DNA from: Mucilaginibacter sp. L294
Lineage (GTDB): Bacteria; Bacteroidota; Bacteroidia; Sphingobacteriales; Sphingobacteriaceae
Direction: 5' to 3'
Assembly: GCF_001636615.1 (NCBI RefSeq)
Contig: NZ_LGEK01000009.1
Location: 1 to 64,000, forward strand
Length of the DNA: 64,000 nt
Shown: piece by piece, positions 42,196 to 50,767 of the stretch
Layout: each line of letters starts with the position of its first letter
How positions within the stretch are numbered: the first letter of the stretch is position 1
Position numbers and translations under genes: made by a program
Notes under the pieces: model-generated
The model's input: only the letters and a program-made list of their open reading frames with translations
What the model was told of the DNA's origin: nothing
Database searches by the model: none

Positions 42196-44982
42196 ATGAA
42201 GATTACCCTGCATCCAAAAATCATTTTCCGTGTACCAAGATTTTCCGTTAATGCCGTATTAGATAAAAGTTGGGAAGACCTGAAAGCCGCAATTGCTTTG
42301 TCTTCTAACGAATTCTATGATATCATCAAGAATGTACCGGCCTCCGAAATTGAAAAGCTACCGATCCGGGTCAAACAAACTATATGGAAATATTTTAACC
42401 GCGCGAAATACAGGGCAACTCCCTATGGTGGTTTTGCAGGTTTCGGAATATGCGATGTTACAAATGCATCGGATAATAAGTTGGTGTTTGCGAATCAGTT
42501 CTTACTCCACTCTTATTCTGACTGGACGTTAAAAGATGAACTTCATTTTTCTTTTGAAGACCTTTTATCTAAAAATGCATCCCTTTTTTCAAATAGTAGT
42601 TTCTACCAGGTTGATGATTGTGTTCGTTTCGTAGCATTAATTGACGGGCAGTTTCAATTGGCCGAAATAGAATACAGTCCGGATATAAAATCGATATTGC
42701 AGTTATGCCAAAACCCGCTTGAAGTATCTAAATTAAAAGACACACTCAACGACGCAATTGAAGCCGGCAATATCTTCGAACTTTTAGTTTACCTGCTGGA
42801 AAACCAGCTTCTGTTTTCCGATAACCATCCCAATATTATTGGTCAAGATTATTTCAAACGCTTGGCTATCCCCCATAATCCAAAAAAGAAACAATACATT
42901 ATTGCAGAACGGACTTTAATTCAGGGGCAACTCCAATCTCAATTATTCCGGTATGTTCCGCAATTGGTTGAAAAGCTTCAAAAAATAATGCAGCCTGCTG
43001 AGCAAAAAATGCTGGAAAGTTTTAAGACGCTTTTTCTTCAGAAATTCGAGCAGCGGGAAGTCCCCATCATGGTGGCTTTAGATCCCGAATTGGGCGTTGC
43101 TTATGATAACCTGGCTCAAATTACGGATGATGAATTTATAACAAAACTGGTGTTGGATGATAAATCAAAAAACATTTCTGAGAGCAGCAAAAGCGTTTTG
43201 TTAAAAACATTGATGGGTGGGCTTTCCAACGAATTGCCATTCTTCGATCTTGAAAAACTCGAATTTGAACAAGGGAAAGACACCCGTCAAATCGCGAACA
43301 CATTTAGTATGATTTGTACCGTAGTAGATGACAGGGTGTTTATAGAATCATTTGGTGGTAACAGCGCCAATACTTTACTAGGGAGATTTTCACTCGCAAA
43401 TGATGATATACTAAATTGTTGTCAGAGTTTAGCGGCAATTGAGAGAACGGCCAATCCTGGAGTGCTATTCTTTGATGTGGGCTATATGGCTGAGGGTTCT
43501 GTTGACAATATTAATCGCAGGCAATCTGTGAATGATTTACAGCTCAATATTTTGGCCTATGATACTTCTCCAAATCCGCTAACTATGGACGATATTTATC
43601 TTTCTGTCCGTCAAGGAGAATTAATACTCCGATCCAAAAAACTGAATAAGCGGCTTATACCGCGTATCGCATCTGCCTATAATCATCTGCGGTCAGATCT
43701 TCCGGTTTACCGGTTGCTGTGGGAATTGCAAAACCAGGGCCTTCAGACCGATCTTAATTTTTCAATTAAAAACATATTTCCAGGTTGGAATTATTATCCA
43801 GAAGTGCGTTTTAAAAATCTTTGCGTTTCGCCGCGTTGCTGGAAAGTGAAAATCCCAACTAATATAAAAGAGCCAAATGATTTTAAAAAATGGCTATCGA
43901 ACACCGGAGTTAGTCAACATTTCAAAACGGGAAAAAGTGACCAAACGCTGACTTTTAACCGGGAAAAGGAGGAGGATCTTTCGGTATTGATGGATATTTT
44001 GCGCAAGGAGCATTCGGTATTTTTGGAAGAAGTCCAGCTACCCAAACAATATCTGGCAACCGATGGTAACGAACTCCCTTATCATAGCCAGTTCGTAATG
44101 AGTTTTACACATTCAAAAAGTGCCTATCAACCGCTTACTTCTATTGAATTGCCTGTACTTGAAAATCAGGATTCAATTATTGCTATTGGTTCAGACTGGC
44201 TTTACTTCGAGATCTATTGCCATGCAACAAGGGCTGACCGTTTGCTTACTGAAAAGATTAGTAATTATCTGGAATCAAATAAGGGCTATATCGTAAAATG
44301 GTTTTTTATTCGCTATAATGAAGGCGGCAGCCACTTGCGGTTGCGACTACACCTTTACCAGAATGATACCTTACCAATACTTATGTCGGGCTTATCGGAG
44401 ACATTAGCCAAAGAGATTATTAGCGGCATAGTATCCGATGTTCGAATCCGCAATTATCGGAAAGAAACAGAACGGTATGGCATTTCTGGAATGGAAGCGG
44501 TGGAGAACCATTTTCACAAGGACAGTACTTATGTTTTGCGCATCCTGGCTATGCAATTGGATGTTTTGGCGAAATATAGACTATGCCTGGATTTATTAAT
44601 TCGGGTTCGCTCTTCAGCAGTTTTTGATGATCAATCATTCTTAAAACTTATTAATCATTTCAGCAACGCTTTTATAAAAGAACACCAGTTTGGGGTAACA
44701 GAATACAAAGCGCTTAATGAGCAATACCGGTCTTTTCAGCAATTGCCATTTTTAAATTCAATTACTTTACACACTGATTTAAATAGCCTGGCGGCGTCTA
44801 TGATACAGACTTTGCAACAGTGTCCTGAGCTTCACCGTGGCAACCTTTTAGCTGATCTCTTACATATGCATGTAAACCGCCTCTTTAGCAACAACCAGCG
44901 GTTACACGAATCTGTGATATATTACTTTGCAGTCAAAGGATTCCTACGAGATTCCAAACTGGCAAGCTTACAACGGGCCTAA
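42196..44982 (+). CDS. lanB: Lantibiotic dehydratase (LanB), full length
   Basis: 928 residues from the ATG at 42196 (MKITLHPKIIFRVPRFSVNA); an upstream ATG at 42163 adds 11 residues. The N-terminal glutamylation domain carries the family hallmark RATPYGGFAGFGIC near residue 73 and extends to about residue 640. The C-terminal elimination domain has LYFEIYCHATRADRLLTEKI, WFFIRYNEGGSHLRLRLHLY and a late HVNRLFSNNQ. LanB uses glutamyl-tRNA to dehydrate Ser/Thr in a leader-bearing precursor, giving dehydroalanine/dehydrobutyrine. No LanC cyclase or exporter is seen within the window. The Bacteroidota pinensin system instead splits this enzyme, so a fused form here is notable. Confidence 0.93.
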   Translation: MKITLHPKIIFRVPRFSVNAVLDKSWEDLKAAIALSSNEFYDIIKNVPASEIEKLPIRVKQTIWKYFNRAKYRATPYGGFAGFGICDVTNASDNKLVFANQFLLHSYSDWTLKDELHFSFEDLLSKNASLFSNSSFYQVDDCVRFVALIDGQFQLAEIEYSPDIKSILQLCQNPLEVSKLKDTLNDAIEAGNIFELLVYLLENQLLFSDNHPNIIGQDYFKRLAIPHNPKKKQYIIAERTLIQGQLQSQLFRYVPQLVEKLQKIMQPAEQKMLESFKTLFLQKFEQREVPIMVALDPELGVAYDNLAQITDDEFITKLVLDDKSKNISESSKSVLLKTLMGGLSNELPFFDLEKLEFEQGKDTRQIANTFSMICTVVDDRVFIESFGGNSANTLLGRFSLANDDILNCCQSLAAIERTANPGVLFFDVGYMAEGSVDNINRRQSVNDLQLNILAYDTSPNPLTMDDIYLSVRQGELILRSKKLNKRLIPRIASAYNHLRSDLPVYRLLWELQNQGLQTDLNFSIKNIFPGWNYYPEVRFKNLCVSPRCWKVKIPTNIKEPNDFKKWLSNTGVSQHFKTGKSDQTLTFNREKEEDLSVLMDILRKEHSVFLEEVQLPKQYLATDGNELPYHSQFVMSFTHSKSAYQPLTSIELPVLENQDSIIAIGSDWLYFEIYCHATRADRLLTEKISNYLESNKGYIVKWFFIRYNEGGSHLRLRLHLYQNDTLPILMSGLSETLAKEIISGIVSDVRIRNYRKETERYGISGMEAVENHFHKDSTYVLRILAMQLDVLAKYRLCLDLLIRVRSSAVFDDQSFLKLINHFSNAFIKEHQFGVTEYKALNEQYRSFQQLPFLNSITLHTDLNSLAASMIQTLQQCPELHRGNLLADLLHMHVNRLFSNNQRLHESVIYYFAVKGFLRDSKLASLQRA

Positions 44983-44998
44983 TGAAAAATATCAGGTT

Positions 44999-45778
44999 TC
45001 AGTTCATATTTATTGGATCAGATTTGTCTTTCAAGTTCCTTTTGGTTCTAATAGACACGCCCTCGAATTCTTCCCTGAAGATTTTCTTATAAGTTTTGCC
45101 AACATAAATATTTCTGTCGTCTTCCATTGTAAGCATATAATTGGCATTGCACTTTGACTTTATGTGGTCAATGTTTACTATACAAGAACGGCTTATACGT
45201 AAGTAGCTGGGATGGCTTGCCTCTTCTTCTACTTCTGAAATTTGCAGATAAGTAATAATTGGCTTTCCTTGGATAAGAACGATTTTAACATACTTTTCAA
45301 GGGCCTCAATATAAATTACCTGGTCTTTAAACACTTTAATATCGACTTTTGAATTTCGGGGAACAAAGAAATAAGGCTTACTTTCAATGGTATTGTTCGG
45401 CTGCCTGCTTAGCTTTTGCCTGACTTTAGCAATGCAATCGTTAAATGCACTAATGTCAACCGGTTTGACCAAAAAATAAAAAGCCTCCTTTGTGTAGGAT
45501 TCTGCGCCATAATCCATATAAGCAGTAACATAGACGACTTCAGTATAATCACTGATCTTTGGCCCGAGTTCAAACCCATCCATTTCCGGCATCTGAATAT
45601 CAATAAAGGCAATGTCCACCTCAATATCACCACTTGTGATTATTTTCTCGGCCTCATGTGGATCAGTTGTATAACTAACGAGTTCTAATTCATCGCCACA
45701 TATATCGATCAGCTTTTTAAGCTCGCGTATATAACGCTTATCGTCATCCACAATGAGGCACCTTATCTTCCTTTTCAT
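44999..45778 (-). CDS. LytTR response regulator
   Basis: 259 residues. Receiver domain with phosphoacceptor Asp in DIAFIDIQMPEMDGFELG and the switch Lys in YFLVKPVD; then a LytTR DNA-binding domain (VDIKVFKDQVIYIEALEKYV; YLRISRSCIVNIDHIKSKCN). It overlaps the kinase gene by 4 bp, so the two form a two-component pair. It would bind direct repeats, for which a candidate lies before the peptide gene at 46812. Confidence 0.95.
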   Translation of the reverse strand: MKRKIRCLIVDDDKRYIRELKKLIDICGDELELVSYTTDPHEAEKIITSGDIEVDIAFIDIQMPEMDGFELGPKISDYTEVVYVTAYMDYGAESYTKEAFYFLVKPVDISAFNDCIAKVRQKLSRQPNNTIESKPYFFVPRNSKVDIKVFKDQVIYIEALEKYVKIVLIQGKPIITYLQISEVEEEASHPSYLRISRSCIVNIDHIKSKCNANYMLTMEDDRNIYVGKTYKKIFREEFEGVSIRTKRNLKDKSDPINMN

Positions 45779-46767
45779 AAGTAAATAATGAGATTTAGAA
45801 TGTAATGGGTATCGTTGTTTTCAATATCGAGCTTAAACCGATTCCCATAAGTTTGTAATAATCTTTGTCTTGTATTTTCAATGCCAAAGTGCTCACCCCT
45901 AAAAGCTGCCTTATAGCGTTTTGCATTTACAAAACGGAAACGGATCAATTTATCGTCTGCCGTAAGGTCGATTAGCGCAGGGTCACCCGGGTTCTTAAAA
46001 TTGCCGTGCTTGAACATATTTTCGACCAGGTTAACCAGAAGTAAAGACGGTATCTCCACCTGACCTAAATGATCTTTCATATTGGTGACAAAATCGATGT
46101 AAAACCCTTCCTCACTAAGCATTTGGTGCAATTGGATATACCTTTTCATCTGTTCCATTTCTTCGTTTATCGATGCTTTATGTGTAACCTTAGATTGCCT
46201 TAAAGCATAACGCATGATATCTGACAATATGAGTAACGCTGCCGCTTGCTTTGGCTGGGCGTCTCTTATTTCATAGTATACAAAGTTTAAGGTATTGAAG
46301 AGTAGATGGGGATTTAACAACGCACGTTGATAAGCTTGTTCCAATTGTCTTGCTTGCATCTCTTTGCTTATAGCTAAATTTTGAAAAAAGAAAATGAATG
46401 CAAGACCCAGCAAATAGATTCCTCGCCAAAGGGTGAAAAAAATAATTTCATTTGAAACCCTTAGAGCCGGTAGTAGTAGGAAATAATTTCTAAGTGAACT
46501 TACCATGATTGATAATAACAGGAAGGCTAAAAGAGAAAGTGGAAGAAGTAAAAGCCACCAAATGCTCCAGTGATGCTTTTCAATTGTGGGCAGCAATACG
46601 TACCGACAAACATAAAAGAAGCTGATAAATAAAGAATATGCAATGCCTACGACGGGAATCAGATGCGGCATTGATAAAGGGAAAACAATTGGTATTTCAT
46701 AGCCCATAAACAGGCAGATAATAGCAACATGGATAAGTATTTTAAGAAGTTGGGATTTTGAAATCAT
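45775..46767 (-). CDS. LytS-type sensor histidine kinase
   Basis: 330 residues. Several membrane helices in the first 130 residues (LLKILIHVAIICLFMGYEIP; WLLLLPLSLLAFLLLSIMVS), then the His_kinase segment with NPHLLFNTLNFVYYEIRDA and a late ATPase (LVNLVENMFKHGN; FGIENTRQRLLQTYG). Partner of the LytTR regulator. It starts 154 bp from the divergent peptide gene, so the pair and the peptide share a promoter region. Confidence 0.93.
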   Translation of the reverse strand: MISKSQLLKILIHVAIICLFMGYEIPIVFPLSMPHLIPVVGIAYSLFISFFYVCRYVLLPTIEKHHWSIWWLLLLPLSLLAFLLLSIMVSSLRNYFLLLPALRVSNEIIFFTLWRGIYLLGLAFIFFFQNLAISKEMQARQLEQAYQRALLNPHLLFNTLNFVYYEIRDAQPKQAAALLILSDIMRYALRQSKVTHKASINEEMEQMKRYIQLHQMLSEEGFYIDFVTNMKDHLGQVEIPSLLLVNLVENMFKHGNFKNPGDPALIDLTADDKLIRFRFVNAKRYKAAFRGEHFGIENTRQRLLQTYGNRFKLDIENNDTHYILNLIIYL

Positions 46768-46811
46768 AAAATTATTTATTTAGAACACTTATTATAACTG
46801 ATATTAATGTG

Positions 46812-46881
46812 AGCGTTCATGCCGTTTTAGCTGCCCTTCATGGAATAGAATTTCTCATGTAAAATGACAGATGTAAATTTG
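46812..46881 (+). promoter_or_regulatory. Candidate promoter and LytTR site for the peptide gene
   Basis: TAAATTTG (46874-46881) matches the TAnnTTTG -7 box, 40 bp before the peptide ATG; the -33 element is only TTTC. Upstream at 46812-46829 two adjacent 9-mers (AGCGTTCAT and GCCGTTTTA) resemble LytTR half-sites, the first strongly, the second weakly. Confidence 0.4.
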
Positions 46882-46920
46882 AATTATTAAAAAATCACAG
46901 TATTATTTATCCTTAATAAC

Positions 46921-47073
46921 ATGAAAAGAACTACAAACAAGCAAGGTTTAAAAGCGTCAAAGACTGCGTTTTTCTTTAAGTCACAAAGAAGGGAAATGGT
47001 TGGCTTATGTACTGATCCAATCAACTCTACTGCACTCACTCCAACAACTGGCAGTTTAAATTGCACAGTTTAA
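46921..47073 (+). CDS. Candidate lanthipeptide precursor peptide
   Basis: A 50-residue open frame: leader-like part MKRTTNKQGLKASKTAFFFK then SQRREMVG, followed by a 22-residue core LCTDPINSTALTPTTGSLNC with TV at the end. The core has eight Ser/Thr and two Cys, and the leader has no Cys and is basic, the classic shape of a class I lanthipeptide precursor. It is divergent from the LytS/LytTR pair and 1.9 kb from LanB. A short hairpin follows the stop. No homologue is known to me. It is absent from standard length-limited ORF lists. Confidence 0.7.
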   Translation: MKRTTNKQGLKASKTAFFFKSQRREMVGLCTDPINSTALTPTTGSLNCTV

Positions 47074-47106
47074 TGAGTGACTGTATGCCTTTCAATGTCT
47101 TTAATG

Positions 47107-47125
47107 TGCCGGGTCAAAACCGGCA
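47107..47125 (+). terminator. Small hairpin after the peptide gene
   Basis: TGCCGG and CCGGCA around a 7-base loop, then TATTATT. A weak terminator or attenuator 34 bp past the peptide stop. Confidence 0.5.
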
Positions 47126-47485
47126 TATTATTACAAGAAAATAATTTGGCCTGTAAAAAAAGATTTCTCTTTCTTATATCCTGTTCAATAATTATTATAG
47201 AATTTTTATTTTATTTAATGTATTGTTACTTTTTCATAATGGTTTTTTTAGTTTCAATCTTTCGACATCACTGTTCCTAAAATGTACTTGTCTAACCAAC
47301 CTGTTAGCGAAACTTCTTAACTTCTATATCGCCATTTCTGAACACCTGCTGATTTGCTTTAAAATAAAAGCTCCTTAGCAAACGGATATAAGGCACCAGC
47401 ACTTGGCCGCCCCGTCCGGCATAGGCTTATGTAAAAGGGACAATAGGGTGCAAAAACCTATAATAAATAACATCAAACAATTTTT
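47126..47485. other. Gap between the two plus-strand peptide genes
   Basis: No gene, repeat or clear promoter is visible. One open frame (47077-47280) is a hydrophobic run from a GTG start overlapping the hairpin and is not credible. The final 60 bases presumably hold the promoter of the 47486 gene. Confidence 0.4.
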
Positions 47486-47818
47486 ATGAAAAAAGGATTC
47501 TTAACCTTAGCCGCTATTGCCGCTATTTTTTCTGCAACAAATGCAGCAACCCCAAAAACTGATGCTAAAGACGCATCTGCCACAACAAATAAAGTTGAAG
47601 GTAAAGCCAAGCTTGCCAACACTTATTATGTTACCGGTGAAACTCTTGGAGGTCAATACATTCTGTCGGACATGCCCCCTGCTGATGGAATCTGTAAAGA
47701 CACTGGTGTGTTACCTTGTCAAATTTCATCAGACGAGGAATTGAGCTCACCAATTGACAAAGAAGATGTTACCAACAATCCAGATGTAACTGTCGAAAAA
47801 CACAGGGATTCATTTTAA
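47486..47818 (+). CDS. DUF6520-like small secreted protein
   Basis: 110 residues with a signal peptide (MKKGFLTLAAIAAIFSATNA). The mature part has a Cys pair spaced as CKDTGVLPC near residue 70, after YYVTGETLGGQYILSDMPPA. It has the look of DUF6520 proteins, small exported Bacteroidota proteins of unknown role that often stand beside TlpA and SusC/D genes, as here. It could be a target of the thiol protein next door. A terminator follows. Confidence 0.72.
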   Translation: MKKGFLTLAAIAAIFSATNAATPKTDAKDASATTNKVEGKAKLANTYYVTGETLGGQYILSDMPPADGICKDTGVLPCQISSDEELSSPIDKEDVTNNPDVTVEKHRDSF

Positions 47819-47824
47819 TCATTT

Positions 47825-47862
47825 TATGGAAAAGGGAGGTAATCCCTTTTCCATATTTTATT
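47825..47862. terminator. Bidirectional terminator
   Basis: TATGGAAAAGGGA pairs perfectly with TCCCTTTTCCATA around a five-base loop, then TTTTATT. It separates convergent genes. Confidence 0.92.
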
Positions 47863-49345
47863 ATAATTTCTCTATTGCTTTGACCAATGAATCGTAATCT
47901 CTGAGTGAATAGCTATTAAAGTCCTCTATTAGTCCTTTTTTATTTAAGAGAATAATTGTGGGCGCACCGTCGATAGCGTAATTTAAAAACATAGGGTGTC
48001 GCAAGCCTTCTCCATTTGTATAAATATTAACCGCACCTTTTCCTGTATAAACATTCGCTGAGATACTACGCTTCCAAATTTCTTTATTTCTGTCAGCAGA
48101 AATTGAGAGGATAGTAAAATCCTTTTTTGCTGCGTATTTTTCTTCAATTTTTGATAATACATTTTTATAGTAAATCCCGCAATATCCACACCCAGTAAAC
48201 CAAATGTCAATAAGCACAGCTTTATCTTTGAAATCTGATATTTTCACTTCCTTTCCCTCAGTATCAGTGAATTTATAATCGGCCAGGTAAGTATTGGGAA
48301 GACTATTAAGTTTATTTTCAATAGCCGCTTTTCTGCCGGGATCAGAAATTACGTTCACAGCCTTATTATAAAACGAACGCGCTTCCTGAGATCGTGCAAC
48401 TTTGGAAAAAAATGAAACTAACATCTGTTCACGAACTTCCCCTGAACAATTTGCCATAATTGTCCCAAACACTGATCGGTTGTTATACGTTTCCTTAATA
48501 GTTACAGCAAAGCTGCACAATTTGGAAATATAATTTAGGTAGCCTTTTGAATTCGCAAGAGACTTGTCTGGTATCGCATAATTTTTTACTGGGAAAAGAA
48601 CGGCCATGAATTTTAGAGCATATTCTCCTTCACCATTCCTTCCTTTGATATTTTTGTAATAATAGTCAGTGATACTATTGAGGTTGTCGCTTAAAACTAT
48701 AGCAATTAAATCTGCCTTTATAATGAAAAAGACATCCGGACTTATTGACGATTTATAGCTGTCCAGAATTTCAAATTTCTTTATTATCAAAGTACCCAGG
48801 TTCTCCGGAAGTCCACCAAAAATATTTCCGTCATATCTTTTCTCCGGAATGTCAATTTTTATTTTAGTTTTTAATAATGCCTCCTTCGCTGTGTATTTTT
48901 CAGATCCTTTTCCGGAATATATTGCAGTTGTATAAATGCCGATATTAGTGTCTTTATGATCTATTTTTATGTCAATACTATCACCTGATTCCCACAATTG
49001 AGGATAGAGCAAATCCACGTCTCTATTAGTTGCTGAGCCTCGTTTTCTTTTTAACGTAAAATATCCTATCCGGCCCTTTACAGGAAGGTCAAATTCAAAG
49101 ACACCTTTTGAATTGCAAGTGGCAAAAGCATCTTTCCCTTCTGTAACAAATAAAAGCGCATTATTAACTGATAATTCTAAAGTATCCCCAGGTGCAGCTT
49201 GGAGGTAATTAATAGATAATTTAATTCTAGAATCGGATTGTATTTTAGAAAGCAGTGCTGCACTGGCAATACGATGTGAAAATAAAGTTGATGCCAAAAC
49301 AATAATAAAGAGATAACATCTTTTAAGTCCTAATTTCGTTTTCAT
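47861..49345 (-). CDS. TlpA-like thioredoxin-fold protein
   Basis: 494 residues with a signal peptide (MKTKLGLKRCYLFIIVLAST). A large N-terminal beta domain is followed at about residue 355 by a TlpA/AhpC-TSA fold: VLIDIWFTGCGYCGIYYKNV, with CGYC as the redox pair, then APTIILLNKKGLIEDFNS (cis-Pro). It would reduce or isomerise disulfides or peptides in the periplasm. Such proteins accompany SusCD sets in Bacteroidota. It is the last gene of the fecR-susC-susD run. Confidence 0.88.
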   Translation of the reverse strand: MKTKLGLKRCYLFIIVLASTLFSHRIASAALLSKIQSDSRIKLSINYLQAAPGDTLELSVNNALLFVTEGKDAFATCNSKGVFEFDLPVKGRIGYFTLKRKRGSATNRDVDLLYPQLWESGDSIDIKIDHKDTNIGIYTTAIYSGKGSEKYTAKEALLKTKIKIDIPEKRYDGNIFGGLPENLGTLIIKKFEILDSYKSSISPDVFFIIKADLIAIVLSDNLNSITDYYYKNIKGRNGEGEYALKFMAVLFPVKNYAIPDKSLANSKGYLNYISKLCSFAVTIKETYNNRSVFGTIMANCSGEVREQMLVSFFSKVARSQEARSFYNKAVNVISDPGRKAAIENKLNSLPNTYLADYKFTDTEGKEVKISDFKDKAVLIDIWFTGCGYCGIYYKNVLSKIEEKYAAKKDFTILSISADRNKEIWKRSISANVYTGKGAVNIYTNGEGLRHPMFLNYAIDGAPTIILLNKKGLIEDFNSYSLRDYDSLVKAIEKL

Positions 49346-49364
49346 AATGAATCTTTATAGCTGA

Positions 49365-50762
49365 TTACCTTGGATTTTGTTCTAAACCACTTATCTGGAT
49401 TTCTTGATCAGGTATAGGAAGTACATACCTTGGATCATTGGGGGGCAATTCAATAACCACATTATTAACTGTCCGTTTTATTGTGGTTTGAAAACGTGTG
49501 TCACCGTTTAATCTCCGCAAATCTTCCCAACGGAGATTTCCGACCTCAGGTAATTCCTTCCTGCGTTCCATTAGTATCAAACGTAATGCCCCTTCTGCAT
49601 CCGCTGTATTCAAATCGGTAAAAGTCCCGGTCTTGAAGCGTTTAACAAGAAGCGTATTAAGGTCTTTTAATGCTCCGTCCTTATCCCCTTCACGTGCCTT
49701 GGATTCTGCCCTTATCAAATACGTTTCATTAATCGCCAAACCGCAAAATGGAGTATAACTTCCCGTGTAGCTTGCGACAAGATTTTTGTATGTCCCGGTT
49801 CCACCATATAAGGTACTTTTCCTGAGATCATTTCCATCATAAGTTTGGTATAGGTCAGGATTAACATAGCCTGGGCTACTTAGCAAAGCATTTAATGAAC
49901 TATACATGTCACCTTTGGCAAAAAATAAAATTTCCGGATTATTTTTACCATCTGGTGGAAACTTATATGCAAATGCCGAAGAAACAAGACTTGAATTATT
50001 ATAATCCAAAAGGGTGTTATGGTTTGCAATTACCAAATCGGTGTATTTAACCGTATTTACATAATCTCCCATAATGAAATAAATCTTTGCTATAAGCGCT
50101 TGTGCAGCAGATTTGGAAGGCCGCTGTAAATAAGTCTGACTTTCATTCAACAAGCGCTCTGCCGTTAATCCATCTGCAATGATCAGGTTGTACAATTCCT
50201 TTAATGACGATCTCTGTACAAGGATGTTTACATCTGATGTTTTCCTTATCGGTAACCCTAGATCAGAAGTTGCAGTTGCTGGGTTGTAAGGTTTGCAAAA
50301 TAATTGCGCTAAATTATAATATGCCATAGCCCGATGAAAATACGCTTGACCTTTTAGATTATCATACCCTAATTCTGAAACGTTGATTTTTCCCAAACCT
50401 TCAATTGCAATGTTTGCAAATTCTATCTTGGAATAAAAAAAATTCCAGTCATAAGAAAGCCCCCCCTGCCAGACTTGCTTGTTCCAAGTATAGAGATTCC
50501 TTTCAGATTCTGTGAGGGTTCCCAAATTAGTGTCATTGATATAAATATTATCTGCCCCAACAAGTCCTGCACTCGAAAACTGACCATTCATAATAGTGGT
50601 ATTATCAAGAATGGCTTGAAAATCCTTAATAGTCTCAGGTACAACACTGGCTTTATTGGATTTAATATCCAGCCAATCATTTTGCTTATCACAGCTACAG
50701 GTCATTGCCACTATGATTAAGGTTAGTATTACCTGGTAATAATTATGTTTGAATATTTTCAT
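49365..50762 (-). CDS. RagB/SusD-family nutrient-binding lipoprotein
   Basis: 465 residues with a lipobox (VAMTCSC, Cys near residue 24) and the SusD fold: YDNLKGQAYFHRAMAYYNLA (TPR), GLPIRKTSDVNILVQRSSLK, RAESKAREGDKDGALKDLNT and LRWEDLRRLNGDTRFQ near the end. It would bind a ligand at the cell surface for the SusC channel. Ligand unknown. It starts 5 bp after the susC stop. Confidence 0.95.
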   Translation of the reverse strand: MKIFKHNYYQVILTLIIVAMTCSCDKQNDWLDIKSNKASVVPETIKDFQAILDNTTIMNGQFSSAGLVGADNIYINDTNLGTLTESERNLYTWNKQVWQGGLSYDWNFFYSKIEFANIAIEGLGKINVSELGYDNLKGQAYFHRAMAYYNLAQLFCKPYNPATATSDLGLPIRKTSDVNILVQRSSLKELYNLIIADGLTAERLLNESQTYLQRPSKSAAQALIAKIYFIMGDYVNTVKYTDLVIANHNTLLDYNNSSLVSSAFAYKFPPDGKNNPEILFFAKGDMYSSLNALLSSPGYVNPDLYQTYDGNDLRKSTLYGGTGTYKNLVASYTGSYTPFCGLAINETYLIRAESKAREGDKDGALKDLNTLLVKRFKTGTFTDLNTADAEGALRLILMERRKELPEVGNLRWEDLRRLNGDTRFQTTIKRTVNNVVIELPPNDPRYVLPIPDQEIQISGLEQNPR

Positions 50763-50767
50763 GGTGC

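Noticed and set aside
47077-47280. 67-residue open frame with several Cys just after the candidate peptide gene
   Set aside because: It needs a GTG start, overlaps the hairpin after the peptide stop, and becomes a long hydrophobic run with a random look. No leader/core division is visible.
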